Source: Ptychodera flava
Taxonomy: Eukaryota; Hemichordata; Enteropneusta; Ptychoderidae
NCBI RefSeq assembly: GCF_041260155.1
Contig: NC_091939.1
Span: 43,241,698-43,305,697, forward strand
DNA length: 64,000 nucleotides
Direction: 5' to 3'
Under the pieces are notes generated by a model that saw nothing but the letters and a program-made list of their open reading frames with translations, made no database searches and was not told the DNA's origin. Each line of letters starts with the position of its first letter. The first letter of the stretch is position 1. A program made the position numbers and the translations under genes. Below, piece by piece: positions 51,001 through 60,041 of this stretch.

Positions 51001-52101
51001 ACAAAGCTGAGAATTGGCAAGAGGGTTTTTCATTGTCTTGGTGCCATGTTGACAGCAGCAAGTTCTGTATTTGAACAGCTTATAATCCAAGGTAAGTGTG
51101 GTGTTACACATCATTGCTGTGAAAATCATAAATTGCCCAATGTCATGATAAAATTGAGAGCTATCCAAAACATACAAACAATAAATAAATCATTCATAAA
51201 ATGACTGCTACATCACTTCTCAACTGTTAAACTTTGATATCCATGTTCAATTTGTCACTGCTTAAACCAGTATGAAATGAAATAATCATCATTTCAGTTT
51301 ATGTCATCTTGTGTCAGTAGGATCAAACTGACTTCTTCTGCTGCTCTGATCTGAAAAGTTGAAAGCATAGTTGTGTGAATAATTGTAAATTGTTTCAGCA
51401 ACATCTCCCTAATTTGGCTTCAGAGAAAAGGCGTTGGACCTGTACGTTGCAAATGACATTGGTTTTATGAAATGGTGTGCCCAGCATCTTTTGAATCTGC
51501 AGCAACTTTTCTTGCAAAAGGCATATAGCTTAATATCTCTATATGTGAAGAAAAAAATAATTGCCAAAAAAAAATTGATGTAAAATTGACAAGACCATAA
51601 CTACCTAGGAATACATGGAAGAAGCAGGAGAAACTACAATGCTTGCCCCAGTTTCTTCCCCTGTTTATGGCCCCTAAGCTAGAATTTTCATAATAAATAG
51701 CCTCATGTTTTTTGTTCCTTTTTTCAATATTAACAGGAAAGCAGGCAGTAACTCTTGGAGATGAACAGTCACAGGACACAAGTGTGATCATACAGAAGTC
51801 AGCTCGTGCGGATCACAGGATGTTTGAAGTTTACGGTGTTACAGAAAGTGATTTTGCAGAACTACTGCAGTTGGCTTGTACCTTGCAGATCACAGTCCAA
51901 ACTGAGGAAAAATTTGGTACAATCAAGAAACTTGCTGAGGATTTCCGCTTGAAATTTACGGAGAAACTATTTGATGCATATCTGGAAGAGATGAGGTCAG
52001 GAGCCGATAAGACAGAGCCCTGTGCTGTACAGTTGCCAGGATCAATATCATCTGTGAAGTATTCAATGGATGAGATTGCTGATATGTGGGATGCCCACTG
52101 A
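45078..52101 (+). CDS. Permuted double Kelch protein: BACK-Kelch / BTB-BACK-Kelch / BTB (intact copy)
   Basis: Exons are 45078-46539, 47915-49792, 50879-51091 and 51737-52101. All introns are GT-AG and phase 1, and the joined frame is open for 1,305 residues. Residues about 50-140 resemble the later helices of a BACK domain, and 145-470 form a first Kelch propeller (LFIAGGC, LYAIGGLT, IYVMGGV). From about 549 follow a BTB (FTDVVLIADGISFSSSKALL, YFKAMFTGGLRES), then BACK, then a second Kelch propeller (VYRYDPRNNQW, LYALGGLQ) to about 1110. The last 170 residues hold a divergent BTB (LLCDTKLRIGKRVFHCLGAM) and an acidic tail. The second BTB has Ser where most have His before the conserved Lys/Arg. 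ATG 45078 lies four bases after a ttgttttcag acceptor, so a non-coding first exon is likely. An in-frame upstream exon cannot be excluded, since no stop intervenes. By family it would act as a CUL3 adaptor in the cytoplasm; this is inferred. Confidence 0.9.
47219..47468. mobile_element. Miniature inverted-repeat element in the plus-strand Kelch intron 1
   Basis: TAAAGGGAGGCAGTCGTTGG at the left end pairs with ccaatgactgtctcccttta at the right end, giving terminal repeats of about 24 bp around a 200-bp interior without a gene. Like the element at 29783 it begins TAAAGG and is edged by TA, so the two may share a transposase superfamily. Confidence 0.7.
50016..50155 (+). repeat. Short repeat in Kelch intron 2, copy 1
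   Basis: The stretch from tctccccgggattttctg to ctctggggagaac is about 140 bp and shares most of its sequence with 50706-50828 (gagtgg-ggctaatttgc, taattgttatggtaatgagt, ttaccaa-aattatagagtgg). Its ends (tctcccc and ggggaga) are inverted. This copy contains an extra palindrome, tagagtggcggccaccactcta. Confidence 0.72.
50706..50828 (+). repeat. Short repeat in Kelch intron 2, copy 2
   Basis: This is a second, more diverged copy of the repeat at 50016-50155, in the same orientation and the same intron, ending about 50 bp before exon 3. It lacks the internal palindrome. Confidence 0.7.
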
Positions 52102-53217
52102 CTGTACACATGGTTATCCACAGTGCTACATGTATGGGAGGCATATGTAACTGCAGGTCAAGGCACCTGACCCCAGTGTCACAGTTCACCAGATTTCAAT
52201 GTCAGAATTCACTGTTACTTCAGTCAAATGTGTAGTTCATTGCTTCTGCAGTCACTTCATTCTCATTTCAGAAAAAAGAGTTGCAGTATCTACGAAATTT
52301 TAAATGTGGATATACACAGAACTGAGTACAAATTAATGTAAGAAGAGACGGAAATCAATCTTTTACTTGATAGGATGCCAATGAACTGTCAATGATAAAC
52401 TTTGCAACTCTGTTTTTGTGGCATAGAGGTGTGTACATTCTGCATGACTATTTAATGGACTATTGTCCTTCCTGCCTAATACTGAATGAGATTATGAAAT
52501 GATAATTATATACAGTGTTATGGATGGCACAAAAGTAACTAATTCCATTGAAACTATAATGATAGGCTATTGTCAAACATTATTGTTGGCAATGCACTGT
52601 TTTATTGAATATCAAAATCTAATTAGAGCTTGTGATGAATGGCTTCCGTATTAGCAAAATGTTTATAGAGGGCTTGTTTGAAATGTAAATTATTTGTACA
52701 TTAATCAGCCGATCCCTAAGGTAATGATATACAGAATACAAAAACATAAAAATAATCATCATAGGACAGTCAGATATTTGAAAGTGAGGAACACACAGTG
52801 AGAAAATGAAACTGTGCTCAATTTGTTACAAATCATTTTTTTAACATTAAACCTAGATGTTGGTGGTGTTATCAAATTTGACAAGTTTGAAACATTTTGA
52901 AAGGGCTGGTATTAAGTTAAGGAATGTTACAACTTTTATCCCTATCAACTCTGTTGATTTTTTCACTTCAAAATATTTTGATTAGAATTTTACATTTTTA
53001 AATCAGTTGTAATACTGCATGGCTGGCAAAGATATTTTTGACAATTTAACATCTCCTTAATTTTATCTCATTCACTACATTAACAACTATCCATAATATC
53101 ACAGGGTTTCTGTCTAGATATATAAACTACATTGGGCATTTTCAGGATAAAGTGATCTAACTTTTACACTGCTTGATAAAAAAATACAGAATTCAGACAT
53201 ATGACACGCACTGCCAC
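52102..53217. other. Downstream flank of the plus-strand Kelch gene
   Basis: This stretch probably contains the 3' untranslated region. There is no reading frame or repeat of note. Confidence 0.4.
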
Positions 53218-53218
53218 C

Positions 53219-53321
53219 CCGGTTTAAGACACGATATATGAAACCATGGCGAAAATAAATTAATGGTCATGACCATTAATTCATTTTCGCCATGGTTTCA
53301 TTTAATTTGTCTAAAACCGGT
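53219..53321. repeat. Long near-perfect palindrome
   Basis: gaaaccatggcgaaaat on the left and its complement on the right meet at ggtcatgacc near 53269. Outer arms pair ccggttta-gacac with gtctaaaaccgg. The total is about 103 bp with almost no loop. Confidence 0.85.
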
Positions 53322-53817
53322 TTAGAATATATTCATGGTCACCCATTCATTCAGTATCTTTCAACATGTCAAACAATATAAGTAGTATCTTGCATCAAAC
53401 AAAATTCATGAAAAATGGCCGACTTTGTCCTTTTAAGCAGCAAATGAAATAAATTTACATAATGATCAATGACAACTTGTTGTGTCAATAATTTTCAAAT
53501 ATATCGAATTTTGAAATATGGAGAGTCATTACTTTGGCAAGGTGTGTATCAGAACACTGCTTGCAAGAGATATTTTAATGGTTACTCTATAGACTCTAGT
53601 ACAATAACAGTTGTAATATAAGTATTTTTATTCTACGAAATATTCATAAGGAATTTTTACTTTATTTGAACTTTTAATATGAGTATGTAATGGAATGAAT
53701 ATCCTATCATGTGGCATTTTACAGATTCGTCTTTCAGTCAGGTTGAAAATATTACCAGTTGTTTCCTATGTTAAAAATTACAGTAATTTCCACTGTATAA
53801 CAATATACAAAAATCTT

Positions 53818-53912
53818 TTAACACTTTCACCACCATGTTTTGACCCAAATCCATTATTATTAAAGTGGTTATTAACCTTTACACAGGGAACCGGAGTGAA
53901 CAGATTAAATGG
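53818..53912 (+). repeat. Dispersed repeat, copy 2 (partner of 18942-19060)
   Basis: It shares the order of blocks with the copy in MORN3 intron 2 (ctttcaccaccatg, gacccaaatcc, cagggaac, agattaaat). Confidence 0.55.
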
Positions 53913-55315
53913 AACATTATTAAGCGTCTGTTAATATGATCATGGGCTTGTAGATTTTACTTGATATCTTAATGATCAAATTCAATGAACTTTTTCAAAG
54001 ATGCATCATTGTTGTACTAAATGTAATTTATACAGCTTATATGCAACAGTATTTGAGCACAATTTGAAACCATTATTCTGTAATTGTAATGAGGTTATTA
54101 TCTGTGTTTGTATGTAAATTCGACTGAAAGTTCTTAGTTTTTTCAAGGAACTTGATATTAAGAAGACTTTGTATTTCTTCAACGACTGTAAAAAAGTTTT
54201 ACACTCATCACATTTCAATGGCTCACAGCACATGTTAAAACTTAACTGATGCTAGTCTGGTGCTCTAGGCTATTTCCCCCATGACAAGAATTTAGTTTAA
54301 ATTCAGAATTTTTTTTCTCATAAATTGTGTACCACCATATCCTTCAAATCAAGGAGTAAGAGGCTGATCAAGAATTAAACAAAATGCGTTACATGATCAA
54401 CATTATACAGCTCAAAAACTTTTTTACAATATGCCAGCTAGATCTGCCAATCTCATCTCTATGAGATGAGATTGGCACAAGAATGATAATTTTTAAGAGG
54501 GATCACACCTTAACTCTGTCGCATTTTGAAATGATGGTGTGAAAAAATATGATGTAGTGTTTCTGTCTTGTGAGTCTTCCTGTCTTTTGTAAGAGAATTG
54601 AGACAATCGCTCGCTGTTGCTGTATATTTACGTCTGTAAACATGGCTATTTCACAGTGTCATCAAAGGAAAAACTACCAATGGTGATGTGTATGGTGCAC
54701 AGCAACAAATAAATGCATAAGTTTTCAGATGCAAACAATTTACTTGACATTAAAGGGTGTGTGATTATGGAACTTTTTATGTTTCAACTGAAATATTGAG
54801 AATCAATTTTTAGGCTTTACTGCTTATTAAAGATAATGAAATTCTCATTTAAAATGAGTGACATTTTTCTCTCATGAGCCCTTTTTGCTGTTTGACAAAG
54901 CTGACATGCGTTGATCATCAACACCGATTACAGCATTTCAAAGAGTGCATCAATGAGCATTCTATGAGAGTTCAGTGACTGGCATGTAACTGTCTCAGAT
55001 GATCTTCAAGGTCCCAAATGTTGACATCATCCATTTATACCAAGGAGTAGATAGCAAAAGGCAAATATCAACACACGACGTTACTACAATGTACCGTACT
55101 ATTGATCCAAGCAATGGAAATTTATAGAATTTTACGAAAATACTGATCTTGTATCTTCATATTTGAAAAGCTCAAATCAGGCTTTTTGCATTTTGCTTTA
55201 TTGCAAGCATTGCAAATCACAGAAAATATGATGCCAACACAATCAGACAAGTTTGAGTTCTGGTAAAATGCTATATGAGGTTGTTTTCTGCCTCAAAAGT
55301 GAGAGACTTAAACTT
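53913..55315. other. Intergenic stretch with one short palindrome
   Basis: The only structure noticed is a hairpin at 54445-54477, where tgccaatctcatct pairs perfectly with agatgagattggca around a five-base loop. There is no supported gene. Confidence 0.6.
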
Positions 55316-55510
55316 TTGCTCAAACTTTTCTTTATTAAACCTTTAACGTCACTCTTACCAAATAAAAAAATATAGTCAGGGGTCACCTTGCATAGGTTGG
55401 GGCTAGAAAAATAAATTACCCAACTATCAATATTTAAAAATCAAAATGGCCACCATCCTTGTGTTTTTACTGCCTGTGGAAAAATACAATTTTTGATTTT
55501 CAAAGAACTA
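55316..55510 (-). repeat. Dispersed repeat, copy 2 (partner of 40041-40365)
   Basis: Read on the minus strand it repeats the blocks gccattttga, tgacccctga and aaaggtttaataaag in the same order as the copy at 40041. Confidence 0.55.
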
Positions 55511-55544
55511 AAATGATGAATTTTTGTGTCTCCTAGAGCTTGGA

Positions 55545-56433
55545 GTAGTAGAGGGGGAACTTGAAAGTTTTGCTTTTATATAAGTGAAGCTGAGGACCTG
55601 AAAATATTTTGGTTCACTTTTATTTTTACCTGTCCAATGCAAAGGTTTATGGTAGGTAATTCAATTAAAAATGAATAACATATGTCATCCAATAGTTCTA
55701 ATGTTAGTAATGATTAAACAAAATCTAGAACTTTTTTTTGTATTTCATGACTTTTATCTCGAAAAAATATAAAATGTATGAATGCCATTGATTTTTCGTA
55801 AAAAAGGTGGGCATAGTAACAGGGCAGCAACTGCAACTTTATAATTTTTTTCAATATTTCTATGCAATACATCAAATATAGATTTTTGCTGTCTCCCAAC
55901 AGCATGCTGAAACACACAATATTGAGTCTGTCAACAAAGCCTGTATATATAAAGATTCGTTATAATCGAATTAGAGTCCAGACTGAAAGTCTTATCAATA
56001 ATGCAAATACACAGAACACATACAAAAGGTGGGCATAGTAACAGAGCAATGGCTGTGTTGGCATGTGGAATATTTGACAGTTCAACATGCTGTATGGAGT
56101 AGAACAAGAAAGCAGATGTACAATCTGAACAAAAATATAGTCAAAATTATCAAAGTTAATACAGCTACTGCCCTTCTACTACCAAGGGCAGTATCTCTGT
56201 CACTGCATACCAGCAGTGACAGAGATAGCTTTGACTCTGATGTAGTTGAAGAAGAGTTTGGGTCATATAATGACGCTCATGACATTGAAACATACTTATG
56301 CATAAGAACAAGCCATAGAGTAAAAGATGAGAGACCAGGCGACTTGACAATTATCAATAAACAATGACCAAAAGGGACAGATTTGAAAATTTGAGCTAGT
56401 AATGAGGGAACTTGATAGTTTTGCTCTGTGTAT

Positions 56434-56513
<80 letters not shown>

Positions 56514-57560
56514 GGCTGAAAATATTTCACTTGCCAATTATTTCTTACATTTTCAGATTCCATAGTTGGTAGGTAATACTATGAGAAATGAATAACATTT
56601 TTTTATGCCATCCAATGGTTCCAATGTTATTAATAATAAAAAAATCTGGGCTGAATACTGAATACTTCAACATAATAAGATCTGAAACAAGAGATCGGAG
56701 TAAATACAAAAAGCAAAATTCTGAAAAGTACCAACCTTTTTTTTGTTTGTAATATTGTGTATGCCCAGAAAAAATGTAGCTTCTGTTATAATTATACTGT
56801 TGCATTAGGGATTTTTGATTTCTGTTATATCAAAATAAAAAAAGATAAGATGTAAAATATACCAGTATGTTAAACCATTCAAGTTCATTCAGTGAATGAC
56901 ATTTTCATATTTTCATTGTACAATAACACAAAAGGAAAACTTTGAACAATAAAGTCTCTAATTTAAATGAAAATTTGTGTGGAATTATTTATTTATTTAT
57001 TTATTACCAAATTTGCCATTATTACACCAAAAGTCTCAGAGATTAAAAAGTTTATTTGCACGCTTTCAGTATTGTCAATTTTGTAAAACATTTTAGGTAG
57101 CATCTAAGTCATATGTGACTTGTACTTTCAAAAATTTATTTTTTTCTGTGGTTCACTGCGCTCAGTCTTTCACAATTTGGCAAATGTAGCCAGGAATTCA
57201 CAATTTGCATACTCTCTTATGATTGTCGTTTTGTGTGCTCTTCAGCTTTGTTGACCTGGTTATAGAGTTGAGAGTTGGATTAACTCAAATCAGCTTAGCC
57301 TGATAAATCTAGAATGTTCACTGATGCCTTTAAAAATAAATGAATTTAAGAAGTTGCCTTAGGTATATGGCTCTACTAAGTGCTTTCTACATCCATAATA
57401 AATATGCGGCTATATGATAATTTTTTGTTGGCAGGGGAGACTTGAAAAAATTTGATCATACAGTTTGGAGGCACTTCAAATTTTAGGGTATTGAGGGGTA
57501 TCTGAAAAAATATAAGATTTCAATCACAATTTCTCCAGCCCCCCCCCCCCTCCCCAATTA
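55545..57560 (+). mobile_element. Degraded, partly duplicated copies of a Harbinger-like DNA element
   Basis: This region aligns in inverse orientation with the element at 60349-61952. Shared blocks include acttgaaagttttgct, tctaatgttagtaat, agcatgctgaaa, aaaatatagtcaaaat, ccattattacacc and aatatgcggctatatg. The first part (55545-56030) and a second start (56400-56650) both match the same end of the family, so two copies overlap here. The outer GGCCGCGTTC terminus is missing at both edges. An acidic open stretch at 56092-56300 (SSDRDSFDSDVVEEEFG) may be a remnant of an element-encoded protein. It is interrupted by a stop in the other copy. Confidence 0.78.
56434..56512 (+). repeat. Poly-G run of 79 bases
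   Basis: The run is uninterrupted from 56434 to 56512. The matching place in the inverted sister copy (near 61850) has only about ten. Such a tract could form G-quadruplexes and is also a classic site of sequencing or assembly error. The polyproline reading frame on the other strand is a by-product. Confidence 0.9.
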
Positions 57561-57858
57561 TCTTTGGACTAAGCCTAAGGACACACGGTGTTCTACAGAC
57601 TCAGTACACCCAAGAGATCAGGTAATAGTAATACAAACAAAACCTTGTGTAAATACCGATACGTAAAATTCACTTATTTCTATTCGTGGTTGGTTTTTAT
57701 GTGTACCATGGTCCATTTAAATTTTGGGTTTAACGTATCAGCATGTGTTTCTCAGTGAATACAACAGTTTATGTGGTTAGTTGACTACTAATCAATTAAT
57801 CAATTAATTAAAATATACCCTGTCAAAATCTACAGCAACGTTATTCTAAAAGGCGCAG

Positions 57859-58269
57859 TTAAGGATGTACGAGCGGTACGCGCGCGTGGAATTTGTCACT
57901 TCCCATAGGATTACATTGAAATTTGCTGGAAAATCAATTTCTACTATTGTCATTTTCATGAAAATTTGCACAAAGCTCAGTCTAGAGAAATAAATAATAC
58001 TGATCAAATAAAATTATATGGTCACCGCGCTAAATTTTGAGATAAACAGCATTGAATTATTTCGTCCATAGAAAATGCATTGGTGAAAAAATGCTGACTC
58101 AGCATTTTTTCTCACAAATGGCAAAATTCATGGTCATTTATCTCACAAACGAGCGCGGTGACCCCTATATTTTATCACACATTTTGATAATACTTACAAA
58201 GGAGAATCCAAAAATTGACAATTTAGAGAAATGACATTACTTTTAATTTTACCGATCGTACATCCTTAA
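57859..58269. mobile_element. Foldback element with TTAA target duplication
   Basis: The terminal inverted repeat aaggatgtacga-cggta begins right after TTAA (57859-57862), and its complement ends right before TTAA (58266-58269). Inner arms pair again (atggtcaccgcgct with agcgcggtgacc; gagataaa with tttatctc). The element is about 400 bp with no transposase. TTAA duplications are used by piggyBac and Kolobok-type transposases, so one of these probably moved it. Confidence 0.8.
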
Positions 58270-59157
58270 GTCATTGTACATTAAATGCCTTCACTGATAA
58301 AAAACAACTGTTAGGTTTAAATTTAATTTAGATATAAAAAAAGAAAACGAATCCACTTAAAAAGTTGACTTTGACATTTGAGCAATGTTGTCTGGTTTTA
58401 TTTGTGAACAACTCTGATCGTATCAATGTCATCAAATTGAAATCAATGAAAAACCAGGAGCAGTGTGCATTAAAAGTGAAAAATTGAGTTTAAATGCTGT
58501 CTTTGAATATGCATAGTCCGGTATCAATGTTCATCCCAATAGGAACTCATTTGCGGTAAGTCACATTCCACATTTGACTGACTGCATAATAAAGTAAGAC
58601 CAACAAACCAAAAGTCAGCTGACATCTTGTGTCCTTTGACTGATTTACCATATGTGAAAAGACAAATAGGAACCTGAAGGGACAACACATAGTTATATTC
58701 CCGGTTCCATGGTGCAGTGCGCGCTAGGGTATACAAACCGTACGTTACTCATAACTTTTTAGCTGTTTGCCATACGCAGGGTGTGTTACTCGTAGAACAC
58801 TATGGCAGGTTAAGGGGGCCTACCCCTGATCTATATTTTTTGTCGATGATGGATGCAAAATACACCAAGGAATTTTGTACTACAAAATGTGTTTCATTCT
58901 CGTATAACAATCCGTTGTACAACGCAAAATTATCATGTTTTTGTTGTTATGAGTGGCTTATGCGGTTTGGATAAGCGAGAAAAGAATGAGACCCAGGGAT
59001 GTGTACTGTGAGACTCATTTCTAATGACGTCAGTCCGAAAGGTATACTTTGTGTCTGAACTTTTTGGTGAGATTTTGTAACCCGATAGAAAGAGCAAATT
59101 GGTATTTTGTTACAACCTGAGTTATTATCGGAATTAAAAGATACGTGCTAGGGTATC

Positions 59158-59476
59158 TAAGGCCAAAAAAAGAAAGAAATGTTTCTGGTCAGCGCGCGCG
59201 TCACTTGAACAACAGCGTGTCACCCTTTTTCTTTCTTTTTGTGGCCGGCGACCGTGGCTGACACCAAACCAAAATGGCTGAAGAGAAAGAGAAAATTCTT
59301 TTGGGGCATGATCAGTGACTGCATGAACAGTATATATGTGACTATATTGATAAAACTATAAAACTGACCCTCCTCCCTCCCTTGAGGGAAAAAAATAAAA
59401 ATAAAAAAAATAAAATGCGCGTCGCCGCACCATTTTTTAAAGAAAAACCTGACCAGAAACATTTTTTTTGGCCTAA
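59158..59476. mobile_element. Miniature element, TIR GGCCAAAAAAA, TAA target duplication
   Basis: GGCCAAAAAAAG at 59161 and its complement ending GGCC at 59473 are edged by TAA on both sides (59158-59160 and 59474-59476). The terminal repeats include atgtttctggtcag. At 313 bp with a 3-bp T/A-rich duplication, it fits a PIF/Harbinger-type non-autonomous element. It lies just upstream of the membrane-protein gene. Confidence 0.78.
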
Positions 59477-59479
59477 TAG

Positions 59480-59871
59480 TCTCCGAGGACTACAGTAAAT
59501 AAAACACCTGTCGCAAGTGAAAACAAAATTTATTCGATTCGAATTTCTTTCGGCGTTGCGCGTTGTTCAATGTTCGGAAACTTTCAGTCGCGCGGCTTCT
59601 AAGCTTAACGTTCTCGCGCGCAATATTCAGATCGGTTTCGGCTCGAGAATTTTTAACCAGCCTGAGGTATTTTGAACAAAGATTTCATGCGCTGAAAGAC
59701 GTAATCCGTGCTGCGAGGATTCCCCCTTCAGTTTCCGAATTCGAAAGAAATCAGAAGTATAATTGGCCCCAAACAGGGTGTTATACGTCAGTCCATTGAT
59801 GCACCGAGTAAAGTTACTAGAAGCTCCAGCGTGCGATGCGATACTTTCATTGAATGTGAACTCAGGTTCAG
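59480..59871 (+). promoter_or_regulatory. CpG-rich probable promoter and non-coding first exon
   Basis: This stretch is richer in CpG than its surroundings and ends in TTCAG/gtaata, a possible splice donor at 59871-59872. The next acceptor is the cag at 60039-60041 that opens the first coding exon. The layout suggests a promoter and untranslated exon 1. The 78-codon frame at 59563-59799 has no family features. Confidence 0.4.
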
Positions 59872-59984
59872 GTAATATATATGGCTTTTTGTTTTACTTA
59901 TAGAGATGTGTAAGTTTTTGGGTGTTCAAAATTTGCAAGAGATATCCCTTTTCAGATATCGAAAATGTTATGAAGTTTAGTGAT

Positions 59985-59990
<6 letters not shown>

Positions 59991-60038
<48 letters not shown>
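59991..60038 (+). repeat. (CT)n microsatellite serving as polypyrimidine tract
   Basis: About 24 CT units end in ctcag, immediately before the ATG exon at 60042. It therefore sits where the branch-point-to-acceptor pyrimidine tract is needed. Confidence 0.85.

Positions 60039-60041
<3 letters not shown>

Noticed and set aside
54445..54477. Short perfect hairpin considered as a microRNA precursor
   Set aside because: The arms are only 14 bp and fully paired with a five-base loop, too short for a typical precursor.
56277..56537. Polyproline reading frame on the minus strand
   Set aside because: It is created by the poly-G tract. There is no other coding support.
59563..59799. 78-codon frame near the promoter of the membrane-protein gene
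   Set aside because: It is CpG-rich, with no similarity or splice support. It is better explained as untranslated exon and promoter.
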